This document shows, piece by piece, positions 32,003 through 40,763 of a DNA stretch of 64,000 bases. A program made the position numbers and the translations under genes. The notes beneath the pieces were generated by a model. That model ran no database searches and was not told the origin of the DNA. It saw only the letters and a list, made by a program, of their open reading frames with translations. Source of the DNA: Cellulomonas edaphi (GTDB taxonomy: Bacteria > Actinomycetota > Actinomycetes > Actinomycetales > Cellulomonadaceae); contig NZ_JAUCGR010000001.1 in NCBI RefSeq assembly GCF_030362815.1, positions 240,024 through 304,023 of the forward strand, given 5' to 3'. The first letter of the stretch is position 1; every line of letters begins with the position of its first letter.

Positions 32003-33133
32003 TCACAGGTCGCGCGGGTCCACCAGGAAGTCCGCCTCGTCGGCGATCTCGCCCCCCACGGCCTCGTGCAGCACGCGCGCGACCGCGTGCAGCGTGGTGG
32101 CGGCGCGCCGACGCGCCACCCGGTGCTCCAGCGTGGGCCGCTCAGCCTCGAGCTCGTCGACCACCAGCGGCTCCCAGTGCACGCGGTACGCGACCACGCC
32201 GCGCTGGGCCCACTCCACCGACCGCAGCAGGGGCGGCACCTCGTCGGGCTCGCCCACCTCGACCGCGATCATCCCGTCCACGCCCAGGTCGACGACCACG
32301 CCGAACGACTCGACCAGCTGCGGGGTGCTCAGCATCATCTCGTCGAAGGCCGCGGCCTCCGCGAGCAGCCGGCGGCGCTCGTCGGGGTCCTGCACGCCGA
32401 ACTGCTCGAGCGCCGACCGCAGCCCGGCGCCGCCGCGCTCGGTGATCCCGTGCGGGGTGCCGGCGTGCGAGTGGCGACCGGTATCCGTGGCCGGACCCTC
32501 CCACGGCGCCGGGACCGACAGGCGGGCACGCGGGACCGCGCGCTGCACGATCGCCAGCGCGTCGGCCGGCTCCACCCAGCGGTCGGTCAGCACCGTGACG
32601 TCGATGGCCCCCTCGGTGTCGGGCGCGAGGATCGTGCCGCGCCCTCCGATCCGGACCGCGCCGCCCAGCCTGCGGGCCGCGTCGACGAGCCACTGCACGA
32701 CGCGGCGCTCCTCGCGCACAGGCAGGCCGTCGGCGAACGCGCGGTTGATGCCGTCGCGGTCGCCTCCGCCGGCGTAGGGCGGCTCACCGCGCTCGCGCGT
32801 GCACGCCACGTCGTACACCTGGGCGGTCGACACAGGCAGGCCCAGCGCGACCACGTCGTCGGGCGCCACGCCGTAGGGCCCGGTCAGCGTCGAGTGGCGC
32901 GACAGCCGCAGCACGGGCGCGGCCGGCGCGGCCGTGACCCGGATGCCGAACGCCGCCGTCATCGGCCGCCGGCCCTTCTGGGGCGCGTCGCCGCCACCCT
33001 CCCACCGGGCTGCCGCGAACCGGCTCGCCGCGAGCACCTCGACCTCGTCGGGCTCGATCCCCGCGGGGAGCGCGAGCAGGTGCCGCGTCGTGAGCTGCGG
33101 GTCGCTGGTCAGGGGCAGGCGAGGGAGTGCCAT
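32003..33133 (-). CDS. Conserved hypothetical protein, paralogue of the 50857-51705 product
   Basis: This 376-residue soluble protein without membrane segments or signal peptide is of unknown function. It has an N-terminal region (PRLPLTSDPQLTTRHLLALPAG), a middle part with VARGR-like NTP-independent beta strands, and a C-terminal block VVAYRVHWEPLVVDELEAERPT and VARVLHEAVGGEIADEADFLVDP. The same C-terminal block recurs in the 282-residue protein encoded at 50857-51705 (AYRVVWEPLEPGEL, VAAALREAVGGTVVDSSGFVVTP). The two are therefore paralogues, and the longer one has about 90 extra residues. The ATG at 33131-33133 immediately follows the dcd stop, suggesting co-transcription with dCTP deaminase. 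Confidence 0.7.
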   Translation of the reverse strand: MALPRLPLTSDPQLTTRHLLALPAGIEPDEVEVLAASRFAAARWEGGGDAPQKGRRPMTAAFGIRVTAAPAAPVLRLSRHSTLTGPYGVAPDDVVALGLPVSTAQVYDVACTRERGEPPYAGGGDRDGINRAFADGLPVREERRVVQWLVDAARRLGGAVRIGGRGTILAPDTEGAIDVTVLTDRWVEPADALAIVQRAVPRARLSVPAPWEGPATDTGRHSHAGTPHGITERGGAGLRSALEQFGVQDPDERRRLLAEAAAFDEMMLSTPQLVESFGVVVDLGVDGMIAVEVGEPDEVPPLLRSVEWAQRGVVAYRVHWEPLVVDELEAERPTLEHRVARRRAATTLHAVARVLHEAVGGEIADEADFLVDPRDL

Positions 33134-33709
33134 CTAGACGTCCGTGCGGTGGAAGCCCTGCCAGGAGCGGGACGCCGTGGGGCCGCGCTGGCCCTGGTAG
33201 CGCGAGCCGTAGACACCGGAGCCGTAGGGGTTCTCGGCCGCCGACGAGAGCCGGAAGAAGCACATCTGGCCGATCTTCATGCCGGGCCACAGCAGGATGG
33301 GCAGCGTCGCCACGTTGGACAGCTCGAGCGTCACGTGCCCGCTGAAGCCGGGGTCGATGAAGCCCGCGGTCGAGTGCGTGAGCAGCCCCAGGCGGCCGAG
33401 GGACGACTTGCCCTCGAGCCGCGCGGCGATGTCGTCGGGCAGCGTGACCTGCTCGAACGTCGAACCGAGCACGAACTCGCCCGGGTGCAGCACGAACGAC
33501 TCACCGCGCTCCACCTCGACCAGGCGAGTCAGGTCGGGCTGCTCCGCGGACGGGTCGATGTACGGGTACTTGTGGTTGTCGAACAGCCGGAAGAACCGGT
33601 CGAGGCGCACGTCGATGCTCGACGGCTGCAGCATGGCCGCGTCGTAGGGCTCGAGGGCCACGCGGCCCGACTCGAGCTCGGCCCTGATGTCACGGTCGGA
33701 GAGCAGCAC
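33134..33709 (-). CDS. dcd: dCTP deaminase (probably bifunctional, dUMP-forming)
   Basis: This 191-residue homotrimeric enzyme converts dCTP to dUTP, and in the actinobacterial branch onward to dUMP, supplying thymidylate synthesis. Diagnostic segments are [17 protein letters not shown] at the N-terminus, [52 protein letters not shown] (catalytic Glu and Ser/Arg region around 110-140) and the C-terminal [11 protein letters not shown] that closes over the phosphate. Length and termini are normal. The start codon is preceded by a weak ribosome site. It heads a two-gene unit with the downstream hypothetical gene. Confidence 0.95.
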   Translation of the reverse strand: MLLSDRDIRAELESGRVALEPYDAAMLQPSSIDVRLDRFFRLFDNHKYPYIDPSAEQPDLTRLVEVERGESFVLHPGEFVLGSTFEQVTLPDDIAARLEGKSSLGRLGLLTHSTAGFIDPGFSGHVTLELSNVATLPILLWPGMKIGQMCFFRLSSAAENPYGSGVYGSRYQGQRGPTASRSWQGFHRTDV

Positions 33710-33739
33710 GGGGCAACGGTAGCCCGGTCGCGGCGCGGT

Positions 33740-34393
33740 TCAGAGCCGTTCCGCGTCGTGGACGAGCAACGCCAGCTGCGTGCGGTTCTCGAGCCCCAGC
33801 TTGAGCAGCGCGCTCGACACGTGCGCCTTGACCGTGGGCACGCTGAGGAACAGCGACCGAGCCACGCGCGTGTTGCTCTGCCCGCGGGCGACGGCACGCA
33901 CCACGTCCTGCTCCCGCGGTGTCAGCCGTGCCAGCGCGGCGCGGGCACGCTCACGCTCGCCGCCCGCCCGTGCGGTCGCGTCCATGAGGTGGCGCGCGAC
34001 CTGCGGAGAGAGCACCGGCTCCCCAGCCGCCGCGGCGAGCACGGCGGCGACGATCCGCGCGGGTGCGGCGTCCTTGAGCAGGTAGCCGGCCGCGCCGGCG
34101 CGCAGGGCCCCCTCGATCTCGGGCCCGGTGTCGAAGGTGGTCAGCACCACGACGGCGGGAGGGTCGGTGCGCGCGCGGACGGCTCGGGTCGCGGCGATCC
34201 CGTCGACGCCGGGCATCCGCAGGTCCATGAGCACGACGTCCGCCCGGTGCGCGTCGAGCTCCCCGGGCACCGCGGAGCCGTCGGCCGCCTGGCCGACCAC
34301 CGTGATCGCGCCGTCGTCGGCGCCGTCGAGCATGAGCGTGAGGCCGGCCCGGACCAGTGCGTCGTCGTCGACCACCAGCACGCGGACGCTCAT
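33740..34393 (-). CDS. NarL/FixJ-type two-component response regulator
   Basis: This 217-residue regulator has a receiver domain (residues 1-118; phosphorylated Asp in VLMDLRMPGVDG; acidic pair in VVDDDALVR; Lys in YLLKDAAP). A LuxR-type helix-turn-helix follows (LTPREQDVVRAVARGQSNTRVARSLFLSVPTVKAHVSSALLKLG, about 150-195). The ATG overlaps by 4 bases the stop of the histidine kinase gene upstream, so both are one operon and a cognate pair. The regulated genes are unknown. Confidence 0.93.
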   Translation of the reverse strand: MSVRVLVVDDDALVRAGLTLMLDGADDGAITVVGQAADGSAVPGELDAHRADVVLMDLRMPGVDGIAATRAVRARTDPPAVVVLTTFDTGPEIEGALRAGAAGYLLKDAAPARIVAAVLAAAAGEPVLSPQVARHLMDATARAGGERERARAALARLTPREQDVVRAVARGQSNTRVARSLFLSVPTVKAHVSSALLKLGLENRTQLALLVHDAERL

Positions 34394-35529
34394 GCCGGGA
34401 GCCAGGCCGTCAGGACGAACCCGCCCGACGGGGCGTGCGCGGCGGTCAGCGCGCCGCCCAGCAGCTCGACGCGTTCGCGCAGCCCCAGCAACCCGCTGCC
34501 CGCCCCGACGGATGCGCCGGCCCCACCGGGACCGCCGTCGTCCACCACCTCGACCACCGTCGCCCCGTCCCACCGCGTCTCGACCCGCACCCGCACCCTG
34601 GCGCCGGGCGCGTGCCGGTGCGCGTTGGTCAGACCTTCCTGCACCACCCGGTAGACGGCAAGGCCCGCCGCGGACGGCAGGTGCGCGAGGTCCGCGGACT
34701 CGAGCTCGACCTGCATGCCCGCCGCGCGACACTGCTCCACGAGCCCGGTCACGTCGTCCGGGGTTGGCAACGGCCGCAGGTCGTCGGGCCCCTCCCGCAG
34801 CACGCCGATCACGGTGCGCAGGTCGGCGAGCGCGTCGCTGGCCCCCTCCCGGACCACGCCCGCGGCGCGCGCCACCTGCTCCGCGCTCAGGTCGGTGCGG
34901 TACTCCAGCGCTCCCGCGGTGGTGGCGAGCAGCGAGAGCCGGTGCGCCAGCGAGTCGTGCATCTCGCGCGCGATCCGCGTCCGCTCCGCGACCCGGGCCT
35001 CGTCCACCCGGGCCGCCTGCTCGCGCTCGGCGGTCCGCGCCCGCTCGCGCCACAGCTGGACCGTCAGGGCGCGTGACCGCCCGTACGCGCCCCAACCCAG
35101 GAGCGCCGCGTGCACCGCGACGTCGCACAGCAGCCACCATCCGTACGGCAGTCCGGGGTCGCGCCACAGGCCCTGCACCGCGTGGCCCAGCACGCTCGCC
35201 AGCGCCACGGGGACGGCTGTGCGCAGCGGGAACCAGCGGGCGGCGACGAGCGTGCCCGCGGTCGCCGCCGGTGTGGCCGCGGGTGTCACCGCGACGAGCG
35301 CCGCGAGCAGCACGCCGGCCAGCAGTGGACGCGTGGTCATCATCGTGAGCACGACGAGCGCGAGCACCCCGCCCGCGAGGTCCAGCACGAGCGGCACGGT
35401 GTGGTCGCCCGCGAGCGACGGGGCGCACGCGGCCAGCACCGTGAGCACGGCGAGCGCGGCTCCGAGCGGCACCAGCAGGGCGGGCCCGGGCATGCGTGCC
35501 GGGGGGCAGTCGAGCGTCGTCGTGGTCAT
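34390..35529 (-). CDS. Sensor histidine kinase (HisKA_3 type)
   Basis: This 379-residue membrane kinase has about five N-terminal hydrophobic segments without a large sensor loop (residues 15-150), suggesting an intramembrane-sensing type. A HisKA_3 dimerisation helix follows with phospho-acceptor His (RIAREMHDSLAHRLSLLATTAG, about 200). A HATPase domain comes last (YRVVQEGLTNAHRHAPGARV N-box; GSGLLGLRERVELLGG G-box). This is the usual partner for NarL-type regulators such as DesK/LiaS relatives. The ATG at 35527-35529 is chosen. The signal is unknown. Confidence 0.92.
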   Translation of the reverse strand: MTTTTLDCPPARMPGPALLVPLGAALAVLTVLAACAPSLAGDHTVPLVLDLAGGVLALVVLTMMTTRPLLAGVLLAALVAVTPAATPAATAGTLVAARWFPLRTAVPVALASVLGHAVQGLWRDPGLPYGWWLLCDVAVHAALLGWGAYGRSRALTVQLWRERARTAEREQAARVDEARVAERTRIAREMHDSLAHRLSLLATTAGALEYRTDLSAEQVARAAGVVREGASDALADLRTVIGVLREGPDDLRPLPTPDDVTGLVEQCRAAGMQVELESADLAHLPSAAGLAVYRVVQEGLTNAHRHAPGARVRVRVETRWDGATVVEVVDDGGPGGAGASVGAGSGLLGLRERVELLGGALTAAHAPSGGFVLTAWLPA

Positions 35530-35718
35530 GACGACGAGCGTAGAAATCGTGACTGCGTGCCGCGACCGACCAAAGGAGGGGGTGCCCGCGACGCCCGTCC
35601 CGCCGCGCGCGACCGACGTCGGGCCGGCGGCAGCCCATCGGCCGACGCGCCCTGAGCCGCCCACCGCTGGCATGGGAGTGCGCCGCCCGACCGGTCGGCC
35701 CGAGCACCTGGAGGAGCC

Positions 35719-36141
35719 ATGCCGACCACGCCAGCCCCGTTTCGTCGCGTCCCCGTCGCGGCCGTCGTCCTTGCGGCGGTCGTCGTCGCCCTGGCCGTGT
35801 GGCTGATCGCCGTCCCCGCAGCGGGCGTGACCGCGGAGGTCGAGGCGGCGGACGGCACCACGAGCGCCGTCGGACCGGCCCCGGTCGCTGCCGTCGCAGC
35901 GCTCGCGGTGCTGCTCGCCTGGCCCGTGCGCGCCGCCTGCGCGCGGGCGAGGAAGGGTCCCGCCGTGCTCGCGTGGCGCCTCACGTGCGGCACTGTCCTG
36001 CTGGTCTCCCTCGTCGGGCCGCTGGGCGCGACGACCGCGTCGGGCACCCTCCTGCTGGCGGTTCTGCACGTGGCCGTCGCTGTCGTCGTGGTCGTCGGGC
36101 TGGACCCGCGCAGGAGCCCGCGAGCCCGCGTCCGGCAGTGA
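35719..36141 (+). CDS. DUF6069-like four-helix membrane protein
   Basis: This 140-residue protein has four transmembrane segments (residues about 10-35, 52-72, 82-105, 108-127) and short charged ends. Size and helix pattern match the actinobacterial DUF6069 family, of unknown function. The ATG at 35719 has CTGGAGGAGC upstream, a strong ribosome site. The gene is divergent from the kinase gene and lies just before the cellobiose phosphorylase promoter. Confidence 0.75.
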   Translation: MPTTPAPFRRVPVAAVVLAAVVVALAVWLIAVPAAGVTAEVEAADGTTSAVGPAPVAAVAALAVLLAWPVRAACARARKGPAVLAWRLTCGTVLLVSLVGPLGATTASGTLLLAVLHVAVAVVVVVGLDPRRSPRARVRQ

Positions 36142-36142
36142 C

Positions 36143-36172
36143 GTGACGGGCCCAGGGGCGGGGGGCTATGCT
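36143..36172 (+). promoter_or_regulatory. Candidate sigma-70 promoter of the cellobiose phosphorylase gene
   Basis: GTGACG (36143-36148) matches 4 of 6 positions of the -35 hexamer and TATGCT (36167-36172) matches the -10, with an 18-bp spacer. Transcription would start near 36180, leaving a leader of about 125 bases before the ATG. Confidence 0.5.
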
Positions 36173-36189
36173 CTCGACCGTGGACCGCG

Positions 36190-36203
36190 TGGGAGCGATC
36201 CCA
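36190..36203 (+). promoter_or_regulatory. CelR/CebR-type operator (LacI family) upstream of cellobiose phosphorylase
   Basis: TGGGAGCGATCCCA differs from the published actinobacterial CelR/CebR box TGGGAGCGCTCCCA at one position, and G/C flanks extend the dyad. It lies about 10 bases past the predicted transcription start, where a bound LacI-type repressor would block elongation. In Thermobifida and Streptomyces this repressor is released by cellobiose or cello-oligosaccharides. No regulator gene is in this window. Confidence 0.85.
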
Positions 36204-36305
36204 CACCATCGAGAAGCCGCATCTGGCCCGCGGCTCGGGACCGGCACAGCCGCCGGTCGCGCCGGGCCACCGCGGTCCTGACGAGCACGCGAGGGGCACG
36301 ACCAC

Positions 36306-38756
36306 ATGCGCTACGGGTACTTCGACGACGACGCACGCGAGTACGTCGTCACCACCCCGCACACCCCATACCCGTGGATCAACTACCTGGGGTCGGAGCG
36401 GTTCTTCTCGCTCGTGTCGCACCAGGCCGGCGGCTACTCGTTCTACCGGGACGCGAAGATGCGCCGCCTCACGCGGTACCGGTACAACAACATCCCCGCC
36501 GACGCGGGCGGCCGCTACCTGTACGTGCACGACGACGGCGACGTGTGGACGCCCTCGTGGCTCCCCGTCAAGGCGGACCTCGACCGCTTCGAGGCGCGCC
36601 ACGGCCTGGGCTACTCGCGCATCACCGGCTCGCGCGGCGGCCTCACGGTCGACACCCTCTTCTTCGTGCCGCTGGGCGAGGACGCCGAGATCCAGCGCGT
36701 CACGGTCACCAACGACTCCGACGCGGAGAAGACCGTCACGCTCTTCTCGTTCGTCGAGTTCTGCCTGTGGAACGCCCAGGACGACCAGACGAACTACCAG
36801 CGCAACCTGTCCATCGGCGAGGTCGAGGTGGAGCAGGACGGCCCGCACGGGTCGGCGATCTACCACCGCACCGAGTACCGCGAGCGCCGCGACCACTACG
36901 CGGTGTTCGGCGTGAACACGCCCGCGGACGGCTTCGACACCGACCGCGACACGTTCGTCGGCGCGTACAACGGGCTGGGCGAGGCGGCCGTGCCGCGCGC
37001 GGGCGTCTCCGCGAACTCGGTCGCCTCGGGCTGGTACCCGATCGGCTCGCACTCGGTACGGCTCACGCTCGCACCCGGTGAGTCCCGCGACCTGGTCTAC
37101 ACGCTGGGCTACGTCGAGAACCCGGACGACGAGAAGTGGGCCGACGACGACCACCAGCTCATCAACCGTCGTCGGGCGCACGACCTGCTGGGCCGGTTCG
37201 CCACCGCCGAGCAGGCCGACGCCGCCTTCGAGGCGCTGCGGTCGCACTGGACCGGGCTGCTGTCCACGTACTCGGTGCGCTCGAGCGACGAGAAGCTGGA
37301 CCGGATGGTCAACGTCTGGAACCAGTACCAGTGCATGGTCACGTTCAACATGTCCCGCTCGGCCTCGTTCTTCGAGACGGGGATCGGGCGCGGCATGGGC
37401 TTCCGCGACTCCAACCAGGACCTGCTGGGCTTCGTGCACCTGATCCCGGAGCGTGCGCGCGAGCGGATCATCGACATCGCCTCCACCCAGTTCGCGGACG
37501 GGTCGGCGTACCACCAGTACCAGCCGCTGACGAAGCGCGGGAACAACGACATCGGCTCGGGCTTCAACGACGACCCGCTGTGGCTCATCGCCGGCGTGGC
37601 CGCCTACGTCAAGGAGACGGGCGACTTCTCGATCCTCGACGAGCCCGTGCCGTTCGACAACGAGCCCGGCTCCGAGGTCCCGCTGTTCGAGCACCTCACG
37701 CGCTCGTTCGAGTTCACCGTGGAGAACCGGGGGCCGCACGGGCTGCCCCTCATCGGCCGCGCCGACTGGAACGACTGCCTCAACCTCAACTGCTTCTCCA
37801 CCACGCCCGGTGAGTCGTTCCAGACCACGGAGAACCAGGCCGGAGGCGTCGCGGAGTCGGTGTTCATCGCCGCGCAGTTTGTGCTCTACGGCCAGCAGTA
37901 CGCCGACCTCGCCGCTCGCCGGGGGCTCGCGGACGTCGCCGAGCGCGCCACCGGGCTCGTCGAGGAGATGCGCACCGCGGTGCTCAAGGACGGCTGGGAC
38001 GGCCGCTGGTTCCTGCGCGCGTACGACTACTACGGCACCCCCGTCGGCACCGACGCGGACCCCGAGGGCAAGATCTGGATCGAGCCGCAGGGCTTCGCCG
38101 TCATGGCGGGCGTGGGCGTGGAGTCCGGGGCCGCCGAGCAGGCGCTGGACTCGGTGGGCGAGCTGCTCGCCACGGAGCACGGCATGGTGCTGCAGCACCC
38201 CGCGTACACGACGTACCAGGTGCAGCTCGGCGAGGTGTCGACGTACCCGCCCGGCTACAAGGAGAACGGTGGCATCTTCTGCCACAACAACCCCTGGGTG
38301 ATCATCGGCGAGACCGTGCTGGGCCGCGGCGACAAGGCGTTCGACTACTACCGCCGCATCACCCCCGCGTACCGCGAGGACATCTCCGAGGTGCACCGCC
38401 TCGAGCCGTACGTGTACGCGCAGATGATCGCCGGCAAGGAGGCGAGCCGGCACGGCGAGGCGAAGAACTCGTGGCTGACCGGCACCGCGGCGTGGAACTT
38501 CGTCGCCGTCTCGCAGCATCTGCTGGGCGTGCGGCCGGACTACGACGGGCTCGTCGTCGACCCGCAGATCGGCCCCGACGTGCCCGCGTTCACCGTGACG
38601 CGCGTGGCGCGCGGCGCGACGTACGAGATCGCCGTGACCAACTCGGGCGCGCGCGGCTCGCGCGGAGCGCTCGTGGTCGACGGCACTCCGATCGAGGGCA
38701 ACACGGTCCCGTACGCGCCGGCGGGTTCGACCGTCCGCGTCGAGGTGACGCTCTGA
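36306..38756 (+). CDS. cbp: Cellobiose phosphorylase (GH94)
   Basis: This 816-residue cytosolic enzyme cleaves cellobiose with phosphate to alpha-glucose 1-phosphate and glucose, saving ATP. The N-terminal beta-sandwich ([34 protein letters not shown]), the (alpha/alpha)6 barrel and the C-terminal jelly roll are all present. The catalytic acid is Asp487 ([12 protein letters not shown]), corresponding to D490 of the well-studied Cellulomonas gilvus enzyme (822 residues). [17 protein letters not shown] and [13 protein letters not shown] are phosphate/substrate-contact regions. Start ATG 36306 has GAGGGG 8 bases upstream. With the CelR box the gene is probably induced by cellobiose. No transporter lies beside it. 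Confidence 0.97.
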   Translation: MRYGYFDDDAREYVVTTPHTPYPWINYLGSERFFSLVSHQAGGYSFYRDAKMRRLTRYRYNNIPADAGGRYLYVHDDGDVWTPSWLPVKADLDRFEARHGLGYSRITGSRGGLTVDTLFFVPLGEDAEIQRVTVTNDSDAEKTVTLFSFVEFCLWNAQDDQTNYQRNLSIGEVEVEQDGPHGSAIYHRTEYRERRDHYAVFGVNTPADGFDTDRDTFVGAYNGLGEAAVPRAGVSANSVASGWYPIGSHSVRLTLAPGESRDLVYTLGYVENPDDEKWADDDHQLINRRRAHDLLGRFATAEQADAAFEALRSHWTGLLSTYSVRSSDEKLDRMVNVWNQYQCMVTFNMSRSASFFETGIGRGMGFRDSNQDLLGFVHLIPERARERIIDIASTQFADGSAYHQYQPLTKRGNNDIGSGFNDDPLWLIAGVAAYVKETGDFSILDEPVPFDNEPGSEVPLFEHLTRSFEFTVENRGPHGLPLIGRADWNDCLNLNCFSTTPGESFQTTENQAGGVAESVFIAAQFVLYGQQYADLAARRGLADVAERATGLVEEMRTAVLKDGWDGRWFLRAYDYYGTPVGTDADPEGKIWIEPQGFAVMAGVGVESGAAEQALDSVGELLATEHGMVLQHPAYTTYQVQLGEVSTYPPGYKENGGIFCHNNPWVIIGETVLGRGDKAFDYYRRITPAYREDISEVHRLEPYVYAQMIAGKEASRHGEAKNSWLTGTAAWNFVAVSQHLLGVRPDYDGLVVDPQIGPDVPAFTVTRVARGATYEIAVTNSGARGSRGALVVDGTPIEGNTVPYAPAGSTVRVEVTL

Positions 38757-38785
38757 CGACGCACGAGCTGCTCGCACCGCGAGCC

Positions 38786-39727
38786 GTGGCGCCCGCGCGC
38801 CACGGCTCGGTGGTGACGCTGCGCAACGAGCGGTGGGAGGTCGACGTGCTGCCCGGCGTCGGCGCGTCGCTCGCCGCGGGCCGCATCCGCACCGCGGACG
38901 GGGTGTGGCGCGACCTGCTCCGGCCCACGCCGCTGGCGTCGCGCGGCAACCCCGAGCGGTGCGCGTCGTTCCCGATGCTGCCGTGGTCCAACCGCATCCG
39001 CCGCGGCGAGCTGCCGTTCGGCGGGCACGTGTGGCAGCTGCAGCGCAACGGCGCGGACGGCACGGCCATCCACGGCGCGGTCCGGCACTCGCCCTGGACC
39101 GTGGCGTCGCTGGCCGATGACCGGGTGGTGCTCGAGATGGCGAGCAGCGACCAGGTGGGCGTCAACTTCCCGTGGCACTTCCGCGCGCGCATCGTCTACG
39201 CGGTCGTCGACGGATCGCTCACCGTGACGACCACGCTGCAGAACACGGACGTCGACCCGTTCCCGGCGGGTTTCGGCCACCACCCCTACTTCCAGCGCGT
39301 GCTGGCGCCGGTCGGCGAGCGCACGGCGGGACCGGACCCGCTGCTGCACGTGCCGGCCGGCCACGGCTACGCGCTCGACGCCGGCATCGCCACGGGTGCG
39401 GCCGGCGAGGTCCCGGCGCGCGCCGACTACCGGTCGCCCCGTGCGCTCGGCGAGGCGTTCGTCGACGACGTCCTCACCGATCTCACGGGTGCGACGCGCC
39501 TGACGTACCCCGGCGAGGAGCCGGTGCACGTCGACCTCGAGGCGGACCCCGACTACGGCCACCTCGTCGTCTACGTGCCGCGCCGACGGTCCTACTTCGC
39601 GGTCGAGCCGGTGACCCACGTCAACGGCGGGTTCGCCCTGCACGCCGCGGGCGTCGAGGGCACGGGCGTCTTCGTGCTGCAGCCCGGTCAGGCGCGCACC
39701 GCCGCGTTCTCGGTCACGGTTCGCTGA
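38786..39727 (+). CDS. Aldose 1-epimerase family protein
   Basis: This beta-sandwich mutarotase-type enzyme has about 313 residues. It carries the core motifs GFGHHPYF (catalytic His) and FAVEPVTHVNGGF (catalytic Glu region), and an N-terminal strand RWEVDVLPGVGASLAAGRI. It would equilibrate sugar anomers released by cellobiose phosphorylase next door. The start is uncertain. The nearest standard start is GTG 38786, while the reading frame could begin at a CTG (38753) overlapping the stop of cbp, giving a tightly coupled unit. I give the GTG. It shares no promoter gap with cbp, so co-transcription is expected. Confidence 0.85.
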   Translation: MAPARHGSVVTLRNERWEVDVLPGVGASLAAGRIRTADGVWRDLLRPTPLASRGNPERCASFPMLPWSNRIRRGELPFGGHVWQLQRNGADGTAIHGAVRHSPWTVASLADDRVVLEMASSDQVGVNFPWHFRARIVYAVVDGSLTVTTTLQNTDVDPFPAGFGHHPYFQRVLAPVGERTAGPDPLLHVPAGHGYALDAGIATGAAGEVPARADYRSPRALGEAFVDDVLTDLTGATRLTYPGEEPVHVDLEADPDYGHLVVYVPRRRSYFAVEPVTHVNGGFALHAAGVEGTGVFVLQPGQARTAAFSVTVR

Positions 39728-39744
39728 CGATCTGACGATCGCGC

Positions 39745-39770
39745 GGTCCACGGCCCGCGCTCGTGGGACC
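39745..39770 (+). terminator. Possible terminator hairpin after the epimerase gene
   Basis: GGTCCACG (39745-39752) can pair with CGTGGGACC (39762-39770) with one bulged base. There is no T-tract, so it is a weak candidate. Confidence 0.3.
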
Positions 39771-39845
39771 ATGGCGGCGCCCGGTGGCACCTGCGCCGCC
39801 CACCGGCACGTCCCTGCATCCAGCGGCCAGCCCTAGGGGGCACTC

Positions 39846-40661
39846 ATGCACGTCCGCCGTCTCACCGTCCTGGCCACGGCGTCGGCCGCCGCCGCGGCGC
39901 TCGCCCTGGCCGGTTGCTCGTCGAGCTCCGACGACGACGCCACCAAGCCGAGCGCGTCAGCCAGCGCGACGACCGCGGCCACGCCCGAGGCTCCCGCCCA
40001 GTCGACCGAGCTGAACGCCGAGAACTTCATCACCACGATCGCCGACTCGATGTCGGGCGACGCGAGCTACCACACGGTCATGACGACGTCCGCGGGCGGC
40101 AGCGTCGCGATGACGGCCGAGGGCGACGCGGTCGTCGACGGCGACGACATCGCGATGGCCATGACCATGTCCTCGGAGGGCATGGAGATGGAGGTCCGCG
40201 TCCTCGAGGGCATCTGGTACATGAACCTCGGCGAGCTGTCGGGCAACAAGTTCTTCAAGGTCGACCCCAGCGACGAGTCCAACCCCATGGCCGCGAGCCT
40301 GGGCGGCCTGACCGACCAGATGGACCCCGCCGCGAGCGTCAAGGCCATGCAGGACGCCGTCGTGAGCGTCGAGAAGTCGGGCGAGCCCGAGACCATCGAC
40401 GGCGTCGAGGCGCAGCCGTACGAGGTGGTCGTCGACACCAGCAAGATCACCGGGTCCATGGGCGACGCGCTCAAGGCCGCCGGGACGTCGGTGCCCAAGA
40501 CGTTCACCTACACGTACTGGATCGGCTCGGACGGCAAGCCGCGCAAGATGGTCATGGACCAGTCCGGCACCACCACCGAGATGACCATGACCGACTGGGG
40601 CAAGAAGGTCACCGTGAAGGCGCCGCCCGCCGACCAGATCACGGACATGCCGACGTCCTGA
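39846..40661 (+). CDS. LppX/LprG-like lipoprotein
   Basis: This 271-residue lipoprotein has a signal peptide and lipobox (LALAGCSSSS, Cys near 24), then a low-complexity Ser/Asp/Ala/Thr linker. The mature domain (about residues 60-265) has the half-barrel pattern of mycobacterial LppX/LprAFG lipid-carrier lipoproteins: AMTMSSEGMEMEVRVLEGIWYMNLGELSGNKFFKVDPS, TIDGVEAQPYEVVVDTSK, TYWIGSDGKPRKMVMDQSG. Such proteins shuttle lipoglycans or triacylglycerides to the outer envelope. In non-mycolate genera the cargo is unknown. The ATG at 39846 has TAGGGGG before it. Its transcript ends at a good hairpin (40674-40705). Confidence 0.8.
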   Translation: MHVRRLTVLATASAAAAALALAGCSSSSDDDATKPSASASATTAATPEAPAQSTELNAENFITTIADSMSGDASYHTVMTTSAGGSVAMTAEGDAVVDGDDIAMAMTMSSEGMEMEVRVLEGIWYMNLGELSGNKFFKVDPSDESNPMAASLGGLTDQMDPAASVKAMQDAVVSVEKSGEPETIDGVEAQPYEVVVDTSKITGSMGDALKAAGTSVPKTFTYTYWIGSDGKPRKMVMDQSGTTTEMTMTDWGKKVTVKAPPADQITDMPTS

Positions 40662-40673
40662 CGTCGCAGCCTC

Positions 40674-40705
40674 GAAGGCCCGCGCCCCTCCGGGTGCGGG
40701 CCTTC
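40674..40705. terminator. Intrinsic terminator-like hairpin between convergent genes
   Basis: GAAGGCCCGC (40674-40683) and GCGGGCCTTC (40696-40705) form a perfect 10-bp stem with a 12-base loop. It lies just after the lipoprotein stop codon and, read from the other side, upstream of the end of the GNAT gene. It should terminate at least the plus-strand transcript. Confidence 0.75.
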
Positions 40706-40763
40706 GTCGTCTCGGGCTTTCGTCGTCTCGGGCCTTCGTCGTCTCAGGCCTTCGTCGTCTCAG
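40700..40763. repeat. Four tandem 16-bp repeats after the terminator stem
   Basis: Units GCCTTCGTCGTCTCGG at 40700, 40716, 40732 and 40748 differ by one or two bases each. The repeat begins inside the 3' arm of the terminator hairpin, so each unit copies GGCCTTC and could compete for the 5' arm. The last unit runs into the final codons of the GNAT gene. Confidence 0.85.
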
